Shown here: positions 35,456 through 46,783 of the stretch, piece by piece
How the letters are laid out: each line of letters opens with the position of its first letter
Position numbering within the stretch: position 1 is the stretch's first letter
DNA from: Eonycteris spelaea
Taxonomy: Eukaryota; Chordata; Mammalia; Chiroptera; Pteropodidae
Assembly (NCBI GenBank): GCA_003508835.1
Contig: PUFA01000144.1
Span: 248,001-312,000, forward strand
Direction: 5' to 3'
DNA: 64,000 nt
Notes under the pieces: model-generated
Told to the model about the DNA's origin: nothing
The model's input: the letters and a program-made list of their open reading frames with translations, nothing else
Database searches by the model: none
Translations under genes and position numbers: made by a program

Positions 35456-36031
35456 CAATTATGTATAAAGTACAATGTTAAGTTACTGAGATATGATATG
35501 TGACTCCCACTCTCAAGAAACTTAAAATCTCATTGAAGAGACTATACATTCATATGTATGTGTACATATACACAGAGAGAAAGAAAGAGAAATAGTCAGT
35601 AGCACAAATGTTAAGTAATACTTCAAGTCAAAAACTTGTGCAAGGTGTGACAAAATAGCACTGAAGCAAGAGTTGATAAACTGAACTGCTTTGTGGCAGT
35701 ATTGTGAATTAAATTATTGAACTGAGCTTTGATGGATGTATATGAGTTATTTAGTAAAAAAGTGAGGAACGAAGTTTCAAAAACTAAGCTGGAACAGGAA
35801 ATAATAAAGGTTCATCAGAGAATGCAAAGTAGGCCTGTGTGGCAGGAAGATTAATGGCGTTAAGACTGGGTAGTACAATTAGAGTCAGATGACCAGAGAT
35901 CTTCAATGGAAGGATAAGGAGATTAAATTTCATTCAATGGACAAAGCAAAAACATTTAAAGTTTTGAGGGTAGGCATGGTAGAAGCTTCTGGAATCAATA
36001 AGTCAGAGAAAAGGAGAGGCAGACTGCAGAC
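35456..36031 (+). repeat. Ancient mammalian interspersed repeat (L2-like), diverged
   Basis: 'ccactctcaagaaacttaaa', 'atctcattgaagagactata' and, later, 'gattaaatttcattcaatgg' fall where the family has 'gagcttacattctagtgg...' and 'ttggattttattctaagtg'. The middle cannot be placed. The assignment rests on order of landmarks only. Confidence 0.4.
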
Positions 36032-36039
36032 ATTTAGAG

Positions 36040-36232
36040 CAGGGGTCCCCAACTATTGGGGCCTACTAGGAACCTGGCAGCACATGAGAAGGTGTGCTGT
36101 GGGAGAGCAAACGAAGCTTCATCAGTATTTGCAGCTGCTCCCCAGCACTAGAACCACCGCCTCAGTTCCACCTCAGTTCATCAGGCATTAATTCTCATAG
36201 GTCCTTGGTGCCAAAAAGGTTGGAGATCACTG
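36040..36232 (+). mobile_element. hAT MITE (MER1/nhAT-like) with 8-bp target-site duplication
   Basis: Termini caggggtccccaact and aaggttggagatcactg form imperfect inverted repeats with the hAT-style CAGGGGTCC/GGACCCCTG-type ends. The inside, 'tactaggaacctggcagcac', 'cctcagttccacctcagttc' and 'ggcattaattctcatag', resembles the MER1 group as I remember it, but is shorter. The flanks atttagag (36032-36039) and attagagg (36233-36240) look like an 8-bp hAT duplication with one T lost. It could instead be a bat-specific non-autonomous hAT. Confidence 0.85.
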
Positions 36233-36489
36233 ATTAGAGGATATGTCAGAAAAGTGAGGTCAGGCAATAGGAGCATCAGGGACTGGAAACTGATGGTTGC
36301 TTGCTGTGAAGATCATCTTCACATTTCTTCTCATATGGTCTTTCCTCACTCCTTTGTCAGAGAGTAAATCACTTTCCTAGCAACCCTGTGTGCAGTCTAT
36401 CTCCGAGTTTCCTCAGAGGTTTTGCTCTCTTTCTATCTCCTCTCTCAAGAGCAGAACTTTTTAATGTTTTGTTATTCCTGCTGTTGTTC

Positions 36490-36575
36490 TGTTATTTTGA
36501 TTATCAGAGTACTTATTACTCTGTTCTGTTATTTTGATTATCAGAGTAATAAGTACTCTGATAATCAAAATAACA
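36490..36575. repeat. Perfect 34-bp inverted repeat with an 18-bp spacer
   Basis: Left arm 36490-36523 and right arm 36542-36575 are exact reverse complements. Most of the spacer (36527-36541) repeats the start of the arm, so a 21-bp unit (gttattttgattatcagagt plus a) occurs twice in direct orientation (36491-36511, 36528-36548) and once inverted (36554-36574). Two alternative hairpins are possible, with an 18-nt or a 5-nt loop. No transposon family is recognised. It may be a template-switch product. Confidence 0.95.
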
Positions 36576-37707
36576 TTAAAAATGCAAAAAAAAATACATA
36601 TTCCTACCAAGATCAACTATATCTTCAGCCTGATCTTTTCATGATGTACGAAATTCTTCTTGCATTTTTATGTACTTTTTCTTGAAATGCTGGGACCAGA
36701 ACTGTGCCTTTTACAACATGCCAAAAATAGTATTTTACTCTTAACAGGAATTTAGTAAATGTTCCTTCAATGAATAAAGAATGGGTGGAAAGTTAATGAG
36801 AATTTTATATTTCACAACTTTAAAAATATGGCATTTCCACTCTAAATATTTTACTGTGAATCACTTTGGGAAATCTGTACCTATTGCAAACACTTTATCA
36901 CTTCTTCTCTAATGTCTAAATTATGCCAAAACTTGATAAGTAAATACATAATAGTAGGCAAATGAGGATACCCCACCCTTTTATTCATACTTTACTTATG
37001 TAAACTAATCAAGCCAATGTCTAAGTGCCTTATAAGATACCTGAGTAGACAAACACGCCCTCTCTGTAGATAGTTTTACATGCTCTGTTGAGTTTGACTG
37101 TTGATGTCTATTAAAAGTCACTCGACTAGACAAGTCTGCCAAAATGAAAAAGCTCATTTATAGCTATAGACCCATGGCACTAAACTCAAACTTAAGATAT
37201 TACCTACTTCATTCAGATCAAAAGCACTGGAGGATTAGGTGTGGGTCCTGCATTCTTGGTCACAAATACAGGGTTACAAGTTTGGTTCTGCCCATAGGTT
37301 TTAGTCACTCCATAAAACTGAGATGGATTTGGAAGCACTTTGCCCTATCAGAAATTTCAATCAGCAGACCTACCTAACATCAAATAAATTTGTGATGACT
37401 CTCAAAAGGGCAGTTAATAAACAAGATAAAATCTTCCTTGTGTGATATTCAATGGGTATTATAGTTAAAACATGGAGTTACATATTAATAAAAGAGAGTC
37501 ATTTAGTTTACTATAAACATAAGCTGGAATGTCACAACAAACCTTTAACTATGGTAAAATCAGTAAACTGAAGGATTTTATTTAATCATTTTTTTTTCCC
37601 ATGAGCTTCGATATCTGCAATTTTTTCTAATTTTTGAATAGCTCTTAACTAGATAGAATGGAATTTATGTTTCTAAATCGAACAAAAGAGCTTATTATCA
37701 ATATGTA
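36576..37707. other. Unique AT-rich sequence, no gene seen
   Basis: No recognised repeat. The 77-codon open frame at 37144-37377 has no domain or context that would make it a gene. Confidence 0.4.
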
Positions 37708-37812
37708 CCTGAATTTAGTACACCATGACATTATTATATGAATCTCATATATTATAAGATATGTATGTATATGTGATCCCATATAATAATGTTGTAATGC
37801 ACTAAATTCAGG
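37708..37812. repeat. Imperfect 105-bp palindrome (candidate MITE or hairpin)
   Basis: Outer arms 37708-37740 and 37780-37812 pair over 28 of 33 positions, beginning cctgaatttagt and ending actaaattcagg. The pairing continues inward with one gap (atctcatata against its complement), leaving a small AT-rich loop. The mismatches suggest it is much older than the perfect hairpin at 36.5 kb. I cannot link it to a named mammalian MITE. Confidence 0.88.
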
Positions 37813-37905
37813 CAAATATTAATTGATATATATAATTTATATATAGATACATATATCCATATATTATTACGTATAAATACTATACATATATATATAAATT
37901 GTAGA
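37813..37905. repeat. AT-rich low-complexity tract
   Basis: ATATAT/TATACA sequence with local self-complementarity, directly beside the palindrome. Confidence 0.8.
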
Positions 37906-38320
37906 ATATAGCTGACTCATTTAAATTGGCCTTGTTCCAGTTAAAGACGTTTTGTTGCTTTTGCTTTTTAATTCTACTATTTTTGTCTCTGACTTTTTTT
38001 TTTTTTTGGTGGCTTTTCTTTCTTCTACTTTCAACCTCTTGAACCTACAATGATTCTCCATTTCTCTCTGTGCAACCATTTATAACATTTTTCTAATTGA
38101 TTCTTAAGGCTCTCAAGTAACCTAACTATAACTTCACTTCCAAACTGATTTCCCATTTTTTTCCAAGCCACCCTACTGCAGTCAAGGCTATCTTAGCTAT
38201 CTTTCTAGCCCTCTTAGAATATAGGAGTTTCTCTTGTCTAAACTCCCATTTCTCATAGGCTATATCGTCACCCAGTTAGCTAATTGCTTCATAGGCTTTC
38301 ATTTTTCTGTTTTGTTTGTT
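37906..38320. other. Mostly unique; possible L2 fragment
   Basis: A pyrimidine-rich segment at about 38010-38250 ('accctactgcagtcaaggct' and similar) loosely recalls L2 ORF or 3' sequence but cannot be assigned. Confidence 0.3.
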
Positions 38321-38324
38321 TTGC

Positions 38325-39995
38325 TTTTTTTTCTGAGATGTTATTCACATATCACACAATTCACCTTTTTAAAGTGTACAATTCAGCAATTTTTACTATA
38401 TTCATAAAGTTGGGCAACCATCATTACAATCTAATTCCAGATTATTTTCTTCATTCCAAAAAGATACTCTAAAATTATTAGCAGTTACTCCCGATTCTTC
38501 CTTCCTTTTAGCCTCTGAAACCACTGGTCTGCTTTCTGCTTCAAGAGATTTACCTATTTGTGCTATTTCATATGATCAGAATCATATAATACCTGCCTTT
38601 TGTGCCGGGCTTCTTTTACTTAGCATAATGTTTTCAGGTTCACTCATGTTATAGTATGAATCAGTACTTCATTCCTTTTAATGGCTGACTAATATTTCTT
38701 TGTATAGAAAACTGCATTTTGTTTACCCATTCTTCAGTTGATGGACATACGGTTTATTCCCACTTTGCGGCTATTATGAATAATGCTGCTGTAAACATTG
38801 GTGCACAAGATTTTGTGTGGACGTATGTTTCAATAATTTTTGTTTATACCTAGGAGTGGAATTGATGGATTATATGGTAACTCTATGTTTGACTTTGTAA
38901 GGAACTACCAAACTGTTTTCCAAAGAGTCTGCACCATTTTACATTCCCATCAGAAATGTATGAAGGTTCTAGATTTTCCACATACTTGCCAACATGTGTT
39001 ACTATCTACCTTTCTGTTTATAGCTATAGTCGTGGGTGTGAAGTAGTATTTCATTGTGGTTTTTGTTTTTGTTTCCCTCATGACTAATTGAGTTGATCAT
39101 CTTTTGATAGGCTTATTTGGACATTTACATAACATCTTTGGAGAAATGTCATTCAAGTCCTTTGCCCACTTTTAAATTGAGTTATCTTTCCTTTTATTGT
39201 TAGCTGTAAGGGTTCTTATGTATTCTGTACACTAAACCCTTATTAGATATATGATTTACAAATATTTTCTCTTATTCTGTGGGTTGTCTTTTCACTTGCC
39301 TGATAGTGTCTTTTGAAAACTTCTTAATAAATAAAAATTATTTTTAATAATTTTAAAAAAAAAGTGCAATTTATTGTTTCTTTGGGTCCTTGTGTTTTTG
39401 TTGTTTTATTTAAGAAACAAAGGCCTAATCCAGGGTCATAAACATTCACAGCTATATTTTTCTAAGAGTTTTATAGTTTTAGCTGTTACATTTATGTTGG
39501 GGGTCCAACTTCATTGTTTGTGTGATCCAGCTGTCCCAGTATCATTTGTTGAAGACTGTTTTTTGCCCATTGAATTGTCTCGTCATCTTTGTAGAAATTC
39601 AATTGACCATAAATGTTTATTTCTGAAATATCAATTCTATTCCATAGATCTATGTTTATTCTCATGCCAATATCACACGGTCTTGATTGTTTTTAAGCTT
39701 TGTAGTAAGTTTTTTAATTGCAAATGTGAGTCCTGTAAGTTTGTTCCTTTTCAAGATTGTTTTGGCCATCCTGAGTCTCTTATATTTCCATGTGAATTTT
39801 AAGATCAGTCTGTCAGTTTCTTCAAAAGAACCAACTGAGATTTTGATAGAGATTGAATCTTTAGATAAATTTGAGGATTATTGGCATTTTAATAATATTG
39901 TCATAATCCATGAACATGGATGTCTTCCCATTTAATTTCTTTCAACAATGTTTTGTAGTTTTCAATACATAAGTCTTGTGCTTCTTTTAAAAAAT
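38325..39995 (-). mobile_element. L1M (L1MB/L1MC-type) 3' end, about 1.7 kb
   Basis: On the plus strand it begins with the complement of the 3'UTR ('ttattcacatatcacacaat', 'gtacaattcagcaattttta') and continues through landmarks of the ORF2 3' part: 'gctattatgaataatgctgc', 'gtggaattgatggattatat', 'cattcccatcagaaatgtat', 'ctgtgggttgtcttttcact', 'gtccaacttcattgtttgtg', 'ttcaagattgttttggccat' and 'tctttcaacaatgttttgta'. Many stops and frameshifts remain, with some sequence lost near 39310-39370. A 142-codon open frame at 39374-39802 runs antisense to ORF2 and is not a gene. Confidence 0.92.
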
Positions 39996-40179
39996 ATTAT
40001 GAGCTTTAGTTTTGAATCTATAATTCAAGTTTAAGCTTCTCCATGGCTAGTGCCATGTGTCCCATACCTTCTAAACTCATTGTGCAATCATTAGTTCTTA
40101 TATTGATTTTTTTAAATTCAGAATAAATACATTCTATCAAAATTAATCGATTCTTTCCAAAATATGGCATTCTATACCT

Positions 40180-40430
40180 TGAACATCAAATGTTTTCTTA
40201 CTTCCATGTCTTTGCTCACTATTCTTTACATTTAAAATTATATGTTCCTCAACTTTGCCAGCAGAGAATCCTTTAGATTTCTAAGGCCTAGGTCAACTGT
40301 TATCTTGTTCATGAAACACTCGCCATTTCTTCTTTCTCTTAATATTTTATGTATTCCTCAAATACAGCTAATTACATTAGATCTTTAAGGTAGTTACTTT
40401 GGTGTTTATTTTGTGTTTTTTAGAAGACAT
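40180..40430 (+). repeat. L2 LINE 3' end fragment
   Basis: 'tccatgtctttgctcactat', 'taaggcctaggtcaactgtt' and 'atcttgttcatgaaacactc' correspond to the L2 3' block 'tttgctcatgctgttccctc ... ctcaaatgtcacctcctcca ggaagccttccc'. Confidence 0.55.
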
Positions 40431-40452
40431 TTTTAAATGTCCTCTTGTGGGG

Positions 40453-40486
40453 TGTTTTTTGTTTTGTTTTGTTTTGTTTTGTTTTC
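40453..40486. repeat. (GTTTT)n microsatellite
   Basis: About 34 bp of TTTTG pentanucleotides. Confidence 0.93.
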
Positions 40487-41595
40487 AAAATCGTACTTTC
40501 CAAATCCCCAAATGATGGAGGGCAATTAAGTTTTCACCAGTTCACGGGATTTAGTGTCTAAGGGCGAGACACACAAACTGATTCCAACAGGAATGTGACA
40601 CTGAAGAGGAAACCTATGGCATGACAGGCAGGCCCCAAACAATGATTATGACACGTAAATGCTTTACAGGGAACTAAACAAGATGAAGTCCCTTAAGGGC
40701 AGGACCCGCATCTCAGTCATTCCAAGCTACTGGATTATGCAATAAGCACCTCATGCATTTCTGGTAAACTTGACTTAAGTGCAGTTTTTACATTTAGTGT
40801 GTCAGTGCATATTGAGGGTCTCCTGAGTGAAGAGCTCTATTCAGGGAATGGTGAAAAAATGAAAAAGAAAATGTCTTGGTTAAAGAAAATTACAGTCCAT
40901 TGGTACAGAAAAGAACAACATGAGAATACTTCACACTACTAGATAAATGTATTTACTTTTCTAACAACAATAAAAAAATTTAAATAATTCTTTTGTAGAT
41001 TTTAAGGCACCGGTGCATTCAGGTCTTTATGCTCCCAAGAAACTATGAAGTTCTGATATTATTGAATTCATGGGACACATTAATGAGGTAGGATCAGAAT
41101 TTTCACGTTGTTTTCCTTTCCATGATCTTTTTCTTTTTTGTAGCTGGTCCTTGGTTGACTACCGCAAGTTCTGCTAGTTTAGTCAAGACTTTATCCACAT
41201 AAACAAATGTTCTCAAATTTTGTCTGTGCTCTAGTTCAAATAATTATTTTATTCTTTGATACAAATATTTAGATCCAGGAGTTAGGAGTATATTTGAGAG
41301 ATTGCAGAAATGTTTTTCAGACTATCTTCTATAAATAATGTACCTGGCTTCTTGCTCCAAAGGCCTCCATTTCCTACCAGATAAAATCACCTATCATCCA
41401 TCTACTATCACAAATTTCTTCGTGATTATAAGATAGATATTGTTTTCCCATAGAGTAAATTTGAACCGTGGGTCTAATTTATAAATCATCAAATCAATTT
41501 TTTTCTGGTTTTCTTAGCTTTCAAATTGCTATTTTGCTAATGAAGATCTTGATGATTTTTGGTATAATCAAAACATGCCTCCCTACTGATTCCAA
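40487..41595. other. Unique sequence, no gene seen
   Basis: No family named. A possible weak L2-like 3' end at about 40690-40765. Confidence 0.4.
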
Positions 41596-41599
41596 GAAG

Positions 41600-41845
41600 T
41601 AGTATGTCAGAGTGGTTATACACATGAATTCAGGTGCCAGACCAGCTGAGTTGAATCCTGGTGCCAGCATTTACTTGTTAGGTCAAGTTTCTTGACCTCT
41701 CTGAGCCTTATATGGGTCATCTGGGAAGAAAATACTTCAGGAATAATGAGGAATAATGAGGACTAGACATGTTATCATATCTAAAGTGCTTAAATAATAC
41801 CTGGCATAGAATAAATCCTTTCTATATTTTTTTATTATTAGCAGT
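41600..41845 (+). repeat. MIR SINE
   Basis: 'gttgaatcctggtgccagca', 'ggtcaagtttcttgacctct', 'ctgagccttatatgggtcat' and 'taatacctggcatagaataa' follow MIR order. It contains a small tandem duplication (aggaataatg twice at about 41739-41759). Confidence 0.85.
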
Positions 41846-42004
41846 TCTATATTTACTTGCCAGTCATGTTTTACAATGATTCCATCAAATTTGTGAGCTC
41901 AATCAGGAATAAGTTCATCCTCATTACCTATACCAAGAACTATAGATAACTTTAAGTTCCCACTAAGAAAACAGAATATTCAAAATTTCACACAAAGATT
42001 GAAA

Positions 42005-42245
42005 CTTATTAGAGGGTAGGGGTGGGGGAGGAGGGGAGAGCTAAATGGGGGAAAGGGGTCAAATATACGCAGGTAGGGGAGGGTGAAGTGGGTAAAGGGG
42101 ATCAAATATATGGTAGTTGAAGGAAACTGGACTTTGGGTGGTAATCACATAATAGAATATATAGATGTCAAACTATAATGTACACTCAAAATTATATAAT
42201 TGTATTAACCAATGTTACCCCAATAAACTTAATTAAAAAAAAAAA
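42005..42245 (+). mobile_element. L1 3' tail (bat-like type), severely truncated
   Basis: Contains 'aaggaaactggactttgggt', 'ggtaatcacataatagaata', 'gatgtcaaactataatgtac', 'taaccaatgttaccccaata' and a poly-A at 42234-42245. In my memory this ending is common in bat genomes. Only about 235 bp are left, all non-coding. Confidence 0.75.
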
Positions 42246-43239
42246 GACTCACTGACTAACTGGAAACTACTTATATTTCCGTTAAACTTTATAGTATATA
42301 AATATAGTTAATTCAATTTTATAGTATCAATTTGATTAAATATAATAATGTTTTTAGAATGTTAAGATAATGCTTTATGCAGCTAACTGAAAACACATAT
42401 ATTATTAAATAAACTAATTATAGTTATAGTAAAAAAAAAAAGAAACTCTAATATATAGCTTTTGCTCTTAAATATAACCTATCACAACATCTTTAATTTT
42501 TCATTTCCCCTTCAGATGCACATATATGCCACATATATTTTGAGATTTAATTTTAACTTCCTTAAAATATAATTGTCAGGGAACACTTATCTCCACAATT
42601 GTCCTTCAAAATTTTTATTGCAGTAACTTTTTTTTCCCTTTTGTGCCTACAAAGACCTCACATTGATATAGATTTGGGGGAAGTTAATAGAGTCCATCCC
42701 TATTGTGGTTCTTATTCATTCCGTTAACCCAATTAATACAGAAATTTTTGTTGGTAAATATCTTCTTTCTTAATTTTTCCACGTGTGTTCTCTTTAACAA
42801 CATTTATCTTTAGAATCTTTTCCCCCCTTCTTTCAGGGTGGAGCTGGAATCACATAATAAAGAGAACAGAATAATGCCATGAAAAATACAGATGGCTCGC
42901 ATCAGTGTGGCAGTATTTTAATTAACAGCTCTACGATTGCAGGACAATCTTCATGTGTGTGATGACATTATTACTTTAAAGAAAAGTCAAAGAAAAGCTT
43001 GGTTCTATTATTAAAATTTGCACCCCAGCTTTTTATACGTGCCCTGTCATTTGTATTCTATTTATAATAAAACACATGATATACTTTCTTTTTTATACAT
43101 GTTACTCAATCTAATGTTGGAAAGCTTCAGCATGACTTAATTTTTGAAGTCAAAGCTTATGGGAAATACTAGCAATTTCCAGTGACCTGATAATACCAAA
43201 GAAAACAGCATAAATGCATGTCTTGGATGTAAGTGGATG
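42246..43239. other. Unique AT-rich sequence, no gene seen
   Basis: No transposon recognised. An A-run lies at 42430-42440. Confidence 0.4.
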
Positions 43240-43880
43240 CTAGTGTAGGCCTTGTAAGTTAAAAGCAACATTTTATAATCTCGGCAAGATGTAATGGGTA
43301 GTCAAAGTAATGAAGCTAACCCAGGCGTAATGATTAATCTCTGTGTGAGTCACGACCCTGGCAGCTGCATTCTAAATGAACTGCAATCTATATAATGCAT
43401 TCTCAGGAAGACCAGACAACAAAAAGTTGCATTAGTCGGTAGTGCAGATGGTCAGAATGCATGTAGAAACATACTCAGTTCTGGCTGAAAAGAGCAGAGG
43501 TCTTGGTTGAGCAATATTCATAAAGGACAGTGAGATATCATGGATATTTACTGGTTCTACTTTATCAAAACAGAGAGTGGCATTAACTTTTACCTGCTTC
43601 GACTAACTAGGTAGGAGCCGGGATATTTAATAAAGGCTCTATGGGAGAGCTAAAACTGAGCAGGACCTTGTAAGATGGGTCAGAGAACAAAGGTCATTTC
43701 AGATAAGAGATATAACATGAGCAAAGCTATCGCAGCAGGAATTCACAAGGAGTGTTTGTGGCGAAGTTACTATCACTGACAAGTATAAGAATAGAATTGA
43801 TGTGGAGAATGATGGATGATTAAAATGTGAAATTAAGGCCATAAGTAGAACATCTTAACAATCCTCTTTCAGAAAGGCTG
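43240..43880. repeat. Possible ancient interspersed repeat
   Basis: 'ggcagctgcattctaaatga', 'agttgcattagtcggtagtg', 'aaactgagcaggaccttgta' and 'tatggaggag'-like bits recall the '...gcagctgtgtggagaatgg' and 'cagggccttgtaggcc' landmarks of the old family in this window, but in different order and with low identity. A tentative call. Confidence 0.3.
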
Positions 43881-44484
43881 GCATGGCCTGTTGTATCTAA
43901 CCAGTGGTATAATGATTGGCATTACCTTTTAGAGGGGACTGGGTGTTGGCAATGAACCCCACCATTTGGCAGACAGTTTTCAGAATGCTGGATTGTGGTT
44001 TAGGAAACTTAAAAAAGGGATATTTTTCAGAAAGAAAATTGTAAGAAGGGCCTCCTACTAATGACTGGATTGAATCTGTTTTGTAACAAAGTCTAGCATG
44101 CTGTCAGGGGATGGACACTGCACTAGATGACAAGGATGCAGAAGTTAGTCCAGGCACCGCCAAAACCTGGCTCCAAAACCCACTTCTTTGGGGTGTAGTT
44201 GTCTTTAAAAGGAAAGCATTGGCCAGATGGTCCCTGAGAATCTACTTTTGAACAATATTTACACATGACTCTTTATCACGAAGACTTAAATGATTAGTAC
44301 CTTTGTTGTTGGTCAGGAGCAGTCATTCTAATAAACACATGGCAAATACTCCCATTGCCTATCCATGCTCATATACTTTTATTTTCTAAGTACATATGAC
44401 TGCAAGGATAACATGCAGCCTCAGCATGCAAGTCTTATAGCCTACAAGGGACGATGACTATGATGGCAATAACCAAGGACTTTA

Positions 44485-44640
44485 TATGGATTAATTCAAT
44501 CCTTCCCACCTTACAGATGAAAAAGCTGAGGCTCAAAGAGGTTATATAATTTATCTAAAGTTGCATAGCTAATTAATGATAGAGCTGGGATTAGAAGGTA
44601 GGCAGCGAGTTCTGGGGTCTACACTCTTATACCCCATTGC
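44485..44640 (-). repeat. MIR SINE fragment
   Basis: Antisense MIR: 'ccttacagatgaaaaagctg', 'aggctcaaagaggttatata', 'aagttgcatagctaattaat' and 'agagctgggattagaaggta'. It ends at a pyrimidine-rich stretch, which becomes a candidate splice acceptor. Confidence 0.85.
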
Positions 44641-44642
44641 AG

Positions 44643-44736
44643 GAACTGGCTTTAGAAACAGAGTCAGTCATTGTAACTGGATATGCAAATGTCATACATG
44701 GTGGAGCTGTGCCCAGGCAAGCACAAGAACCCAGAG
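44643..44736 (+). other. Candidate exon-like segment next to an antisense MIR
   Basis: The antisense MIR ends in acactcttataccccattgc followed by ag, a good acceptor. A strong donor agag|gtaagg follows 94 bp downstream (donor at 44737). One frame is open throughout (ELALETESVIVTGYANVIHG and on). There is no other exon or known domain to join it to. It could be a non-coding RNA exon, an exonised repeat edge or chance. Confidence 0.2.
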
Positions 44737-46780
44737 GTAAGGTCTTTGATGAGGTACTCCCTTCGAGAGAACTGGTGGGAAGAGGCCCTGTTTCCAGTGA
44801 GTGGTTGTATCCACTGTGTTATAAGGTTCTCTCTAGAAATTGTTCAAAGCCATGTCTGTGATAGAACTGTGCTTGTACATGAGAGGCCTGACTTTCATTT
44901 ACAGCCATATTGTCTTCAGGCCCACTAGTCTGTATAGATTTTCCCTTTTGCCCCTTGCCCCGAGGTATTAATGGCCCATGTCAACACACATATTCTCTCA
45001 ATTTCCCACCTTTGGCCCCTTCTTCAATATTTGCTCCAGCTAAGCTTGAAAAGGAAAGTGAACATATATATGCAGCTAGTCTGTCTGCTAAAATCAAACC
45101 TGATACATCTGGTTTTTGCTGAAAAGACATTTCACCTTGAAGATCCAGGAAAGAAGAATCAGGAGTAACTCTTCAGGGATCAAATCTAGACGAAGGGCCC
45201 CTCCCAAAAATATTAATTCATTCTCTCTAATGCTTGCATGACACTCTAAGGTCACTCCTAAAACACGTCAGCTGCTCCTCAAGCTGATTGAGGTATGTGT
45301 CATTAGACTCTGGTTAAAAGCCCCATGTACTTCTCACTTTGACCAGGGTGTCAGAGGTAAAAAGTCCATGAGGATTTTATCTGCTGATCCAGCCAAGCCC
45401 CTCCACACCCAACACACCCTCCAGATGGCAAGTTGTCTGTGTTTAAGTCATTGTTAGAAGATGTTCATGAGCTTATTGAAAAGATGACATACTTTCCTCG
45501 AAGCTCATTTTACTAAATTAAAAACATTAAACATAAATGTCTCTTGAGGTATTGTTTTTCCCCTCCAATAATTATTTCTCTGAATTAAAATGTGTTTATA
45601 TAATTTCAGATCAGAATTAAGCCACCCTTTCTTTTTTCACCTGCCAGTAGCTGAGTGCACAGACAGCCTTTCTGAGAGCAGGAGGTCCCCAGGGTTACTA
45701 GTGTAATTCTTTTTACTCTGGGGTGCTCAAGCACAGAATTGCCTACAATCAATTTGCTTTCACATCCTGGCATTAAACTCACTGTATATAAAAGTAGCAC
45801 AAGTATTTTCAATATAATTCTAAGTAGCAGTGATTTAAAAGGCTTTTTATTGTAATGAAAAAAAATTATAAGGCATAGTAAAAGCTGCACAGCCTATTTG
45901 ACTAAATCCAATCAAACACATGTAAGATTCCCCACAACCTAAAAATGGGTCAAAATGACTTAAAAACTAAGAAAGACAACTGATAAGAGTCATTTCGATG
46001 TCTAATAGATGAAGCAATATACCCGAACAATATTTTGACCTGATTTCTAAAAATATAGAATGAATCATAATTTAACTTGGTGCTCTGGGGAAATAGTTTA
46101 TTTTCAAAGATGTAGCTATATATAAATATTGGCACTGTAATAACATAATCTTTTAAGTATATGCTACTTTTGAAAGGTGAAACCAAAAGATCTCTAATAA
46201 AGAACACATCATTAGTTATCACGAGTACAGATGACATCTATCATTGACGTTTGGTTAGAAGGCATGAAGCATGACTTAGGCACCTATGGCCATCTCTATT
46301 CAAAACAGTCACCATTAAAATCTAGGTAGACGCAATCCTTGACCCTGAAAATAAGTATAACATAAATATAAAAATGTTATAATTTCCATGTGGTTGCTGA
46401 CACATAGTAGGCCTTTAATAAACATCTGTCGAATAAATGAAAGAATGAACAATGAATAATGAATCTAAAGAGGCAGTTTGGTTCTTTATACTATTTTAAG
46501 TGAGTCACTTTCATTTTCAGCTTTAAGAGAAATTAGTAAAGCAAATCAGAAAATTGAATTACAATCTGGGCTTGACAGCTCTTTGATATACTCAGCCCTT
46601 CCAGACTACCAAAACCATCTCTTCTGACTTAGTATTTAACCTGTAGTTCAAAGTCCTCCCAGTGTTTAAGCAAAAGTAAAGCCCCCTTCCCACCACCAGC
46701 AATGGCAAGTTATTGAATCCCATAAGAGTTAACAGAAGCAGTACCGAGTTTGTTATTTTATTCAGTAAAGAGGTGGAAGA
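44737..46780. other. Unique sequence, no gene seen
   Basis: About 2 kb without a firm repeat, apart from a MIR/L2-like 3' tail at about 46395-46440 ('acatagtaggcctttaataa'). Several 60-95-codon frames (45606-45890, 45950-46237) are AT-driven and show no domain. Confidence 0.4.
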
Positions 46781-46783
46781 AAT

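Noticed and set aside
39374..39802. 142-codon open frame on the plus strand
   Set aside because: It is antisense to the ORF2 part of a minus-strand L1M; the residues follow from L1 sequence and not from a gene.
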